Part shown: positions 25,808 to 33,928 of the stretch, one piece after another
Layout of the letters: the number at the start of each line of letters is the position of its first letter
Position numbering within the stretch: position 1 is the stretch's first letter
Assembly (NCBI GenBank): GCA_035476575.1
Contig: DATILL010000101.1
Span: 1-48,141, forward strand
Reading direction: 5' to 3'
Origin: DATILL01 sp035476575
GTDB lineage: Bacteria; Actinomycetota; Actinomycetes; Mycobacteriales; JACQDL01
DNA: 48,141 nt
Position numbers and translations under genes: made by a program
Notes under the pieces: model-generated
Databases searched by the model: none
Told to the model about the DNA's origin: nothing
What the model saw: the letters and a program-made list of their open reading frames with translations, nothing else

Positions 25808-26061
25808 CTGTTCGGTGGGGGGAGGTCGTTGCGGTGATCTCTCCGGCTGCGGCGGTAGCGGCGGGGACGGTGCCGTGGGGCGTGGCGGTGGTGGGCGCGG
25901 TCGCGTGGGCTCTGGTCTACATATGTCGGTGGGTGGTGCTCGGGCTGCTCGGGTGGAAGGCACTGGACAAGACCACGGCGGACCGCGTGCCGGACGTGCT
26001 GGCCGCCGTCGCCGACACCACACCGCCACCGGCCGCTTCCGTCAGTGGACAGAAAACGTAG
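25804..26061 (+). CDS. Small membrane protein, third gene of the PadR operon
   Basis: An 85-residue protein with two hydrophobic segments (VVAVISPAAAVAAGTVPWGV; VVGAVAWALVYICRWVVLGL) and a polar tail ending SVSGQKT. GTG 25804 overlaps the preceding stop by 4 bases. No family recognised. Its coding end lies inside the terminator hairpin at 26043-26085. Confidence 0.65.
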   Translation: MTVRWGEVVAVISPAAAVAAGTVPWGVAVVGAVAWALVYICRWVVLGLLGWKALDKTTADRVPDVLAAVADTTPPPAASVSGQKT

Positions 26062-26085
26062 TGCCACCACACTTTCTGTCCACTG
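26043..26085. terminator. Bidirectional hairpin between convergent genes
   Basis: A perfect 13-bp inverted repeat, CAGTGGACAGAAA (26043-26055) and TTTCTGTCCACTG (26073-26085), with a 17-nt loop. It sits between the stops of the PadR operon and the GON-domain gene and overlaps the former's last codons. A/T at the inner stem ends suits termination in both directions. Confidence 0.75.
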
Positions 26086-26109
26086 GCGGAGGACGGCGGC
26101 CCAGAATGG

Positions 26110-26871
26110 CTACAGGCCGAGCAGGGTGAGCCGCAGGTCCCAGCCGCCGTTCGCGTCATTCTTCGGGCTGTCGTTGGACGGGTTGTAAATGTCCGCCGGG
26201 GCGATCCAGCCGCAGTACCCGCCGCCGGCCAGGTCGACGTTCTGCGGCGAGTTGAACGTCGCCTTGCCGGAGCCACGGAAGCTGCGGACCACAAAGGTGT
26301 CGACCACGTAGAACGGCGTCCCGGTCAGGTCGATGTTCGCCCGCCCCGCCGAGGAGCCGGGCGAGATGCAGTCGAAGGCGACCCCGTACGGCATCGAGGT
26401 GACCACGTTGCCCGGGCAGGGCGGACCGCTCGAATGGCAGAGCTGCCCGGTCGACCTGCTGAACGTCTGGTCGGCGATGTTGGCCCGGAACGTCAGCGGG
26501 AAGTACGACACCGGGACCGGGTCGAAACGAATCGCGCTGTACGACGTGACAACGGTCGTGCCGCGGCTGGCGCCGCCGGCCAGATACTGCGAGTAGTTAT
26601 GGCCGGGCCCGGTGTTCGGGAGGCTGAGGTATGCCTTCGGCTCCCCCGCCATGTCGGTGCAGTACACCGGCAGAAGCTGGCCGAGCCCGCCGATCAGGCC
26701 GCCCAGCCCGCCCGCCAGGATCGAGTAGGCGCCGTCCGTCGCGGCCGGGTTGCTGGCCTTGATGTCGGCGCAGCTTGCCGGGCCGAGCAGCCCAGCGCTG
26801 GCCGGAGCAGCCGGGGTGAGAAATGTGGCGGCAATCGCGACCCCTGCGACCGCCATGAGTCGGTTGAACAT
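26110..26871 (-). CDS. Secreted GON-domain protein
   Basis: A 253-residue exported protein. The signal peptide (LMAVAGVAIAATFLTPAAPA, cleaved near SAG) is followed by the GON domain start CADIKASNPAATDGAYSIL, with Cys pairs and VYCTDMAGEPKAYLSL. The rest is beta-rich, including YSQYLAGGASRGTTVVTSYS and a Gly/Cys end. GON domains were first seen at the C-terminus of ADAMTS metalloproteases and occur as secreted modules in actinobacteria. Function unknown, extracellular binding likely. ATG 26871 follows GAAGGGG. Confidence 0.82.
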   Translation of the reverse strand: MFNRLMAVAGVAIAATFLTPAAPASAGLLGPASCADIKASNPAATDGAYSILAGGLGGLIGGLGQLLPVYCTDMAGEPKAYLSLPNTGPGHNYSQYLAGGASRGTTVVTSYSAIRFDPVPVSYFPLTFRANIADQTFSRSTGQLCHSSGPPCPGNVVTSMPYGVAFDCISPGSSAGRANIDLTGTPFYVVDTFVVRSFRGSGKATFNSPQNVDLAGGGYCGWIAPADIYNPSNDSPKNDANGGWDLRLTLLGL

Positions 26872-27053
26872 GGTGACCCCTTCGTGTTGCCTCCCGCGCC
26901 CCGACTCACGCGATTGGCGCCAACATCACAACCCGTGCATTCTTCGCTCTACCGCGTTTACACCGCGTCCGCCATTCGGGTGCACATGCAGCTACTCCAT
27001 GTAACGAAGGCAAAGAACCGTCGCCGGTCGTAACCAGGTTATACGTAACCAAG

Positions 27054-30000
27054 TTATTCGGCGGCGCCGGCCGCGATGCGGATAGCAGGACTGGCCTGCG
27101 GGAAGTGCGCCGGGCGGACCCCGATCTCGGTCATCCGCCACACGTACTCGCGGTAGCGCCGCCAGGCCTCACCCCGGCGGCCGCCCGTGAGCAGCATGTG
27201 GACCAGATCGAGATGCGCCGACTCGTCGTAGCGGTCGCATTCCAGCAGCCGGAGCGCGTAGCGCAGGCCGGAGTCGACGTCGGCGGCGGCGCGCACCCGC
27301 CGCACCAGCGCCTTCAGGACGGCCGTGTACGCCGCCCTGGCCTCCTCCCGCAACGAGCTCGCCCACTCCTCGTACGGGTCGTCCTCGAGAAAGTCGCCAG
27401 CGTAGCCCGCCTCGACGGCCGCGAGCCGCTCGGTGGCCCCCGGCAGCCCTCTGCCATCGGCCTCGAGCGCGACGGCGGCCAGCGCGAGAAACCGCTCGAC
27501 GTCGACGTCGACATGGCCGAGGTCCAGCCAGATGACGTCCCGGTCGGCGACGACCGGCCCCTCGTCGGCGGGCTGGTGGGCCGCCCCGAGCACCCCGCGC
27601 ACCGTGGACAGCAGCACCGAGAGCCGCCGGCTGGCCGTGCCCTGGTCCTCCCGCGGCCACAGCAGCTCGGTGAGCTGCTCGCGGGACACCGGCCGGCCAC
27701 GCCGGGCGACGAGGATCTTCAGCAGCATGCGGGCCTTCTTCGACCGCCACGCCCCGGCCGGCACCGGCTGCCCCTCCCGGACCACCCGGAACACGCCCAG
27801 GGTGCGGATCGAGATCGACGGCGCCGACCGGGCCAGGACGGCGAGCGGCCCGGCCGCGTGCTGGCCGTCGAGGCGCACGCCGTGCTCCCGCAGCACCTGC
27901 TCGGCCAGCCCGGCAGCCACCCGCTCCCCCGCGAGCCGGGCCGCCACGAGCCGGGCCTGGGCCTCCTCGACCGGGTACCCGACCTCAGCCCAGATCTGCA
28001 CGGCCTCCGCCAGCATCGGCACCGCCTCGTGCCGGCCGCGGCCGGCCAGGGCGGACAGCTCCAACGCCTCAGCGAGCGCGGCCCGATCCCGCTGGCCCCG
28101 GGCCACGGCCGCCGCGCGGGTGGCGTCCTCGGCCGCCGCGCGGTGCTCCCCGGCGAGCAGGGCCACCCACCCCCGGGCGTGCAGGGCCCGGACCAGGCTG
28201 GGATGCGGCGCCACCTCCACCGCCCGCTCGGCCAGCGCCCGGGCGGTCTCCGGGGCGTCGACCGCCCGGACCCGGGCCAGCCCACTCAGCGCCTGGGCAA
28301 GGCTCCGCACGTCGCGGGACGGCTCGGCCTGGGCCAGCGCGTCCTCGTACGCCGCCCGCGCCTGGGCCAGCTCGCCGCGCACCCGGTGCACGTACCCCAC
28401 GCCGACCAGCGCCCGGCCCAGGAACCGGGAGCCGCCGTTCTGGAAGATCTCGCCGGCCGTCGTGAGGTCACGCAGGGCGGCGTCCAGCTCACCCCGCAGC
28501 GCCCGGACCATGCCGCGGACCTTGAGCATGTGCGCGTGCAGCGCGGCGTACCGGCACCTCTCGTTCCGCTGGAGAGCGCTGTCGACCTGGCGACGCGCGT
28601 CCGCCAGGTCGCCCATCTCGGCGAGGTAGTCAGCCCGGTACGCCGTGATCCGGGCACGCTGGAGCAGGTCGCCGCTGGCGTCCGCCCACTGCGTCGCGCT
28701 GCTGAAGTAGGCGTCCGCTCCCGCCCGGTCGCCTTCCGACGCGGCGAGCATCGCCCGGACGGTGTCGACGGCGGCCCACACGCCGGAGTGCCGGCACCGG
28801 CTCGCCGCCGCCACGGCCCGCGTGACCGTCGCGGTGCAGGCCGCGTAGTCGCCGGTCAGGTGCTGGGCGGCGGCCAGCCAGGACAGCAGCAGCGCCTCGT
28901 CGGGGGTGTCCTCGCCGGCCAGCGCGCCGCGCCGGTACAGCGCCAGGGCGAGGTCGACCTCCCCACGGGTGTGCTGGATCAAGCCCATCCGCCAGGAGAG
29001 ACCGGGCGGCAGCTTCTCCTCATCGGCGCCAGCCCGGCGGAACGCCTCCAGCGCCCTGGCCCACTGGCCGCGCACGTGCCGGGCGTAGCCGAGCGCCTGC
29101 TGCACCCGCCGGTCGTCCGAGGCAGCCGCCGGCAGCTCGGCCACGGCGAGCACGGTGTCCGCCTCGCCGGCCTCGACCAGCGCGCTGCCGTGGTCAGCCA
29201 GCAGCGACGCGATCGCCGGGTGGTCACCGGCCGCGCTGAGGTGGGTCAACGCCGCCGGGTACGACCGGCGGCCAGTGTGGAAGGTCGCCGCCGCCTGGTG
29301 CAGGGCGGTCCGCTCCTCGGCCGGTAGGCTCCGCCCGGCGAGCAGGAAGTCCCGGACGACGGGCGCCAGCGACCAGGACGGCTCCTGCCCGGGCCCAAGC
29401 TCGACCAGCCCCCGGCGGGCCAGGTCGGACAGCGCTCGGGCCTCGTCGCCAAAGCCCAGGACGTCGCACAGCGCGGGGGTGACCTGGCGTACGACGGCGA
29501 TCCGGCGCAGCATCTCGCCCACGCCCGGCGGCTCGGCGGCGAGCACCTCCTCGGCCAGGTACTCCCCGAGCCGGCCGCCCGGCCGGGCAATGTGCCGGAG
29601 CACGCCGTCGCGGTCCTCCGGCAGCGCGCTGGCGCAGGTGTCGACCGCCATCCGCACGGCCGCCGGCCAGCCCCCGGTGGCGGTCCGGATGGCCCCGGCC
29701 AGCTCCCGGTCGGCGGTGCCGGTCGTCGCCTCCAGCAGCATGGCTACCTCGTCGACGTCGAACGCCAGGCGCGGCGCGTCGACCTCGGCGACCAGGCCCT
29801 GCCCACGCAGCCGGCGCAGCGAGAACGGCAGCTCCCGGCGGGACAGCACGACCATGTGCAGCCAGGGCACGGCGTAGTGGCACAGCTCCTCGACGAGCCC
29901 CCACAGCCCGGCCGGGGCGAGCAGGTCCGCCAGGTCGTCCAGCACCAGCACGACGTCGTCGTCCGGACGGTCCCGGTCGCGCGGGCCCGCTGGGTCACCC

Positions 30001-30341
30001 GGATACGCTGGGTCACCCAGGCCCGCTGGTCCGCCCGGCTGGCCCGTGCCGCTGCCGAGCAGCTCCCAGGGGACCGCCGACGAGCCACGCAGGGCGTCGC
30101 GCAGGCCGACCAGGAACCGCCGCATCTCGTCGTCGGAGGTGGGGCCGAGCGCCGCGCCAACCGGGCACACCTGCCCCAGCCACGCCGCCAGCGTCGTCGT
30201 CTTGCCCCAGCCGGGGCCGGCGAGGACCACGCAGACCCGACGGTTGGCCGCCGTGTCGAGAGCGTGGACGAGCGCCCGACGTTCGACGTACGGGATGGCC
30301 GGGGACAGGGGCACCAGGCGAGACAAAAAGGATCGAGCCAC
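27054..30341 (-). CDS. MalT-like ATPase-TPR activator with C-terminal BTAD domain
   Basis: A 1095-residue cytosolic transcription activator. An N-terminal STAND-type NTPase has Walker A AGPGWGKTT (about 41-49) and Walker B VVLVLDDLADL (about 128-138), then winged-helix and many TPR-like helical repeats (residues 350-800). At the C-terminus are an OmpR-type DNA-binding domain (SISIRTLGVFRVVREGQPVP; KARMLLKILVARRGRPVSRE; LTELLWPRED) and a bacterial transcriptional activation domain (YEEWASSLREEARAAYTAV; LLECDRYDESAHLDLVHML). The order is reversed from SARPs, as in other large actinomycete regulators. GTG 30341 follows AAGGGGGA. It may control the divergent lanthipeptide-type locus. Confidence 0.9.
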   Translation of the reverse strand: MARSFLSRLVPLSPAIPYVERRALVHALDTAANRRVCVVLAGPGWGKTTTLAAWLGQVCPVGAALGPTSDDEMRRFLVGLRDALRGSSAVPWELLGSGTGQPGGPAGLGDPAYPGDPAGPRDRDRPDDDVVLVLDDLADLLAPAGLWGLVEELCHYAVPWLHMVVLSRRELPFSLRRLRGQGLVAEVDAPRLAFDVDEVAMLLEATTGTADRELAGAIRTATGGWPAAVRMAVDTCASALPEDRDGVLRHIARPGGRLGEYLAEEVLAAEPPGVGEMLRRIAVVRQVTPALCDVLGFGDEARALSDLARRGLVELGPGQEPSWSLAPVVRDFLLAGRSLPAEERTALHQAAATFHTGRRSYPAALTHLSAAGDHPAIASLLADHGSALVEAGEADTVLAVAELPAAASDDRRVQQALGYARHVRGQWARALEAFRRAGADEEKLPPGLSWRMGLIQHTRGEVDLALALYRRGALAGEDTPDEALLLSWLAAAQHLTGDYAACTATVTRAVAAASRCRHSGVWAAVDTVRAMLAASEGDRAGADAYFSSATQWADASGDLLQRARITAYRADYLAEMGDLADARRQVDSALQRNERCRYAALHAHMLKVRGMVRALRGELDAALRDLTTAGEIFQNGGSRFLGRALVGVGYVHRVRGELAQARAAYEDALAQAEPSRDVRSLAQALSGLARVRAVDAPETARALAERAVEVAPHPSLVRALHARGWVALLAGEHRAAAEDATRAAAVARGQRDRAALAEALELSALAGRGRHEAVPMLAEAVQIWAEVGYPVEEAQARLVAARLAGERVAAGLAEQVLREHGVRLDGQHAAGPLAVLARSAPSISIRTLGVFRVVREGQPVPAGAWRSKKARMLLKILVARRGRPVSREQLTELLWPREDQGTASRRLSVLLSTVRGVLGAAHQPADEGPVVADRDVIWLDLGHVDVDVERFLALAAVALEADGRGLPGATERLAAVEAGYAGDFLEDDPYEEWASSLREEARAAYTAVLKALVRRVRAAADVDSGLRYALRLLECDRYDESAHLDLVHMLLTGGRRGEAWRRYREYVWRMTEIGVRPAHFPQASPAIRIAAGAAE

Positions 30342-30853
30342 GCTATCCCCCTTAGCGCGCCGACGTACGCCTCCCGCGGGCTACCGGCCACCTGCCAGGA
30401 CGTGAGCCGCGCTCGGCCTTGCTCTGTCTACCACGCTCACCGCGAAACCTCCGCCGCTTGGCGTGATTGGTATTGGTACAGATGCTGCCTAGTCTGACGA
30501 ACATGAACTTAGAGGCATAAAGCAGGCCGAGCTGTCGAACCCTGTCGAACGCCGGTCGCGCCCACCGCAGCGCGCCACAGGGCGTCGGATCACACCGACC
30601 AGCTTGGACAAGCCTCGACCAGCCTGGACGGGCCTCGGCTAGCCTAGGCAGGCGCTGGCCAGCCTGGGCAGGTACAGAGCCGCACGGCGCAGGCCAGCTC
30701 GCGGCGAGCGTTGCGTTCCCCTAACACAACGCAAACCGAGCCCAAACACCAGTTCGTAGCGTTATGCCCCTCGTGCGTACGGCGCGAGTAGCGCTGGCCG
30801 GGTCGCTCTGGACCCGCTCCTCGGCCAGAGGACGGCCCAGACAGGGGGATGCG
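30342..30853. other. Divergent regulatory region with a 20-bp tandem repeat
   Basis: Lies between the BTAD activator and the RamR-like regulator, so it should hold both promoters. At 30598-30677 four imperfect 20-bp units (consensus about ACCAGCCTGGACAGGCCTCG) stand head to tail. Nothing else is coding. Confidence 0.6.
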
Positions 30854-31468
30854 TTGATCCGGATTCTGCTCGGACACAAGGACGCACTATGGCGTGGAGC
30901 GCTCGCCGCGGTGCTGTCCAAGGAGGAAGACCTGCAGGTCGTCGCGGAGCTGGCTGGCAGTGACGAGGTCCTGGCCGTCACCCGGCAGGAGCGGCCGCAC
31001 CTCGTGGTGCTCGATGTCGCGCTGCCCGGCTCGCTGACGACCGAGGAGCTGTGCAGCCGGCTGAACAGCGTCCTGCCCGAGTGCGGAGTGCTGCTGCTGC
31101 TGGGACGGCCGCTGTTCACCGACCTCGCCAGCACGGTGGCCCGGCTGGCGCCGCGGGTGGGGGTGGTCGCCGTGAACGTGTCGCCCAGCCAGCTCGTCGA
31201 GGCCGTGCGCCAGGTGGCGCATGGAAAGCCGGTGATCGACAACGGGCTCGCGGTGGCGGCCATGACCGGCGGGGACAACCCGCTCACCGGCCGGGAGCGT
31301 GAGGTGCTCCGCCGGGCGCTTGGCGGCGCGCCAGCGAAGGACATCGCCGCGGAGCTTTACCTGAGCCCCGGCACGGTGCGCAACTACCTGTCCCGTGTCG
31401 TCAGCAAGACTGGGGCGCGGACCCGGATCGAGGCGATCCGGATCGCTCAGCACTCGGGATGGATCTGA
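30854..31468 (+). CDS. LuxR-type orphan response regulator, RamR/AmfR-like
   Basis: A 204-residue regulator. The receiver domain has the phospho-acceptor region LVVLDVALPG, but VGVVAVN replaces the usual conserved lysine loop, so phosphorylation may be lost. The C-terminus is a clear LuxR HTH (NPLTGREREVLRRALGG, then AELYLSPGTVRNYLSRVVSK). TTG 30854 is chosen because AGGGGG lies at good distance and homology begins there. The frame is open to 30764. It is convergent with, and overlaps by 22 bp, a lanthipeptide-type ABC ATPase fragment, so it is the likely regulator of that decayed locus. Confidence 0.88.
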   Translation: MIRILLGHKDALWRGALAAVLSKEEDLQVVAELAGSDEVLAVTRQERPHLVVLDVALPGSLTTEELCSRLNSVLPECGVLLLLGRPLFTDLASTVARLAPRVGVVAVNVSPSQLVEAVRQVAHGKPVIDNGLAVAAMTGGDNPLTGREREVLRRALGGAPAKDIAAELYLSPGTVRNYLSRVVSKTGARTRIEAIRIAQHSGWI

Positions 31469-32466
31469 CCGGCTGAGGCGACGGGGACCGCGCCGTCGGG
31501 AGCCGCTGGCCCGTTGGGGGCCGCTGAGCCGTTGGCGACCGCCGGACCATCGGGAGCCGTTGGCCCGTCGGGGACGGGCGCGGCGGTGAGTGGCCGGGCC
31601 TGCCAGTGCCCCAGCAGCTCCCGGTACAGCGGCGAGCTGCTTACCAGGGCCTGGTGCTCGCCGACGGTCACGGCCGAGCCGTCGAGCACCAGGATCCGGT
31701 CGGCCCGCAGGGCAGAGCTGACCCGGTGCACGATCACGACCAGCGTGCCGCCCTGGGCGGCGAAGGCCAGCTCAGCCTGGCGCTCGGCGGCCGGGTCAAG
31801 ATGGCAGGTTGCCTCGTCGAGGACGACGACCCGGGCGGCGGACAGGTATGCGCGGGCCAGGGCGAGAAGCTGCGGCCCCCCGGCGGACAGCTCGGCCGGG
31901 CGCACCTCGGCCGAGGGGCCGCCGAGCCTGGCCACCAGCGCACCGGCTCCGACGGCGGCGACCGCGCTGGCCACCTGCTCCGCCGTCGCGGCGGGCCGCA
32001 GGTAGGTGAGGTTGGCCCAGACCGTGCCGGCGAAGACGTACGCCTCCTGCGGGATCAGCATCCGGACCGCCGCCAGCTCGTCGGCGCGCAGGATGGCGGC
32101 CAGGTCGGCGGCAGGGCGACCGCCGACCTGGACAGCGCCCGCAACAGGCCGGAGCAGCCCGCAGAGCAGGCCGGCCAGGATGGACTTGCCGATACCGCTC
32201 GGCCCGACGACGGCCAGGTGCTCGCCGGCCGGCACGTGGAGGTCCACGTTCCGCAGCACCGGTTCGGCGTGCGGTCCATAGGAAAACGTTACGGCCTGGA
32301 GCGTAATGTCGTAGCTCTCGTGATCACCGTCATCGTCGCTCCGGTTGAGATCTGTAACGGTTCGGACCGTATCGGAATCGACTTTATCGGAACAAGTCGT
32401 ATCGGTACGGTCGGGGCTGGTGTCAAGACCCGGCACTCCAGGACCAGGCACCTCAGGACTCGACAT
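31447..32466 (-). CDS. ABC exporter ATPase domain lacking its membrane domain
   Basis: The ATPase half of a lanthipeptide-type exporter. It shows ITLQAVTFSYGPHAEPVL, Walker A VGPSGIGKS, Q-loop LIPQEAYVF, a weakened signature LSAGGPQLLAL in place of LSGGQ, Walker B RVVVLDEATCHLDP and H-loop VIVHRVSSALRADRI. The expected transmembrane domain is absent. Upstream lies a disordered Asp/Thr-rich stretch, then the LanC remnant. The tail repeats PDGPTAPDGP-like units. ATG 32466 is one possible start. The altered signature and missing domain suggest it no longer exports anything. Confidence 0.72.
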   Translation of the reverse strand: MSSPEVPGPGVPGLDTSPDRTDTTCSDKVDSDTVRTVTDLNRSDDDGDHESYDITLQAVTFSYGPHAEPVLRNVDLHVPAGEHLAVVGPSGIGKSILAGLLCGLLRPVAGAVQVGGRPAADLAAILRADELAAVRMLIPQEAYVFAGTVWANLTYLRPAATAEQVASAVAAVGAGALVARLGGPSAEVRPAELSAGGPQLLALARAYLSAARVVVLDEATCHLDPAAERQAELAFAAQGGTLVVIVHRVSSALRADRILVLDGSAVTVGEHQALVSSSPLYRELLGHWQARPLTAAPVPDGPTAPDGPAVANGSAAPNGPAAPDGAVPVASAGQIHPEC

Positions 32467-32469
32467 GCT

Positions 32470-33369
32470 GGGTGGCCCAGCGCCGCCAGGACGTAGGCCA
32501 CGCCGGGCCGGCCGTCGTAGAAGCCGGCGCCTGTTGAGTAACCGGAGTAACCGGGGTCGAGGGCGCGGGTGCGCAGCCAGTCGTCGTACTCCGGGACCGG
32601 CTGGCACCGGTGGCAGCCAGGGCGTACAGGATGCCGGCGGCGCCGTGCGCGATGTTGATGCCGCCGCCGGGCTCGAACTGGCGATGTCGCCGGGAAAGAG
32701 CCGGTCGGTGCGCTCCGGTGTCGCGCTGGCGAGGGGTGGCATGGCGCAGCGCCACCCGGACCGGCTCCCATCCGGCCCGGCCGGGAAGGGGCAGGTCGCC
32801 CAAGCTGCCCAGGCCGCTCAAGCTGCCCAGGTCGCCCAAGCTGCCCAAGTCGCCCAAGCTGCCCAGGTCACCCAGCGGGTCCGCCGTGGTTGCCGCGTCC
32901 GCGCCGGCTGGCTCGCACTCCACGGCGGTGCCGAGAATGGTGCGGACGGCCTGGTAAACAGGCCCGGGCGGCACCGGAAATGTCTCGGTGACCACCTCGG
33001 CCAGATGGGCGGCCTTGGCCCGGTGCAGACCGAGCATGACTGTGGTCTGGGGGGCGAACATCCCGAGCCGCAGGCAGGCGAGCGCGTAGTGGTCCACGGC
33101 CGGCCCGAGCCGGTCGGGCGGCGCGCCGTACCCGGGATGGGCGAGGGTCGACCGGGCATTGTCCTCGATGCGAGTGGCGACCTCGAAGTCGATCAGCGCC
33201 AGCCGGCCGCCGGCGCGTAGTGCAGCCAGGTGTCGGTGGCCTCGTGCAGCCATCCGGTGGGGACCGGCCGGCTCGATATCGCGAAGTCGGGGTTGTCGTC
33301 GGTCCGCCGGTCGAGCAAGTCGTAGAACAACGGGTTGGCAAGACAGTAGACTTCGTACCGTTCGACCAA
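32470..33369 (-). pseudogene. Class III lanthipeptide synthetase (LanKC), collapsed
   Basis: LanKC enzymes phosphorylate, eliminate and cyclise lanthipeptide precursors such as SapB. The N-terminus is intact from TTG 33369 (AAGGGGGGC before it): VERYEVYCLANPLFYDLLD, then FAISSRPVPTGWLHEATDTW. After about 55 residues it jumps at about 33215 to the end of the kinase domain (LALIDFEVATRIED). The cyclase part follows in two frames: INIAHGAAGILYALAATGA, then YDDWLRTRALDPG and FYDGRPGVAYVLAALG. The lyase core, kinase active site and cyclase zinc site are missing. Class III assignment rests on the kinase-cyclase order. Confidence 0.78.
32798..32873 (-). repeat. 18-bp tandem repeat in the LanKC remnant
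   Basis: Roughly four imperfect copies of an 18-bp unit (AAGCTGCCCAGGTCGCCC type, + strand) encode GDLGSL repeats between kinase and cyclase fragments. Confidence 0.75.
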
Positions 33370-33742
33370 CGAAGCCCCCCTTACGTCGTGACGTCGTGTC
33401 GCCACCCTCGGAAATTGGCAGGCCTGAGCCGATACAAGGCACATCGACGGCATAAGCGCAGTACGCGACGCCGCGGCAACAAGCAGGATCCGTCCTGCGG
33501 AACCTCCCACCCCCCATGGAGACCGCACAGTTTGCTCATTCCGTACCCAGAGCCATCATGGCGAAAGCGGCAGGCGCCTGGAAAGTGCGTTCCACATTAG
33601 TCGATGTATACTTCTCACCAGAATTGGGTGCATATTTCACAGATGTTAGCTCAGCGTGCGCCGGGGCACCGGGCGGGAGCTCGCAGGTGGCGCCCCTGCC
33701 CGCCGATGCGCCCGCAGCCCGTGGTCGGGCTGGCCCGACGGG
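33370..33742. other. AT-richer upstream region of the LanKC remnant
   Basis: No gene. The stretch 33585-33655 is clearly lower in GC than its surroundings and could hold the old promoter region of the lanthipeptide locus. No specific operator recognised. Confidence 0.4.
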
Positions 33743-33887
33743 CAAGTTGTGGAAACCTGCGCCCCCGGCCCGCGTACGGCCGCACAAGTTTCGGAAACCT
33801 GCGGGCCGAATCCGCCCGCGGCCGCACAAGTTTCGGAAACCTGCGCCCCGGCCCGCGTACGGCCGAGCAAGTGTGGAAACCTGCGGG
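33743..33887 (+). repeat. Four-copy 42-bp tandem repeat downstream of murA
   Basis: A 19-bp core close to CAAGTTTCGGAAACCTGCG, containing the palindrome GTTTCGGAAAC, starts at 33743, 33785, 33827 and 33868 (steps 42, 42, 41). The intervening GC-rich parts alternate between two types, so the array may be two 84-bp units. It ends about 40 bases after the murA stop on the other strand. Confidence 0.85.
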
Positions 33888-33928
33888 CCGGGCCCCGGCC
33901 CGGGGCCGGCCTGGCCTGGCCGCGCGGG

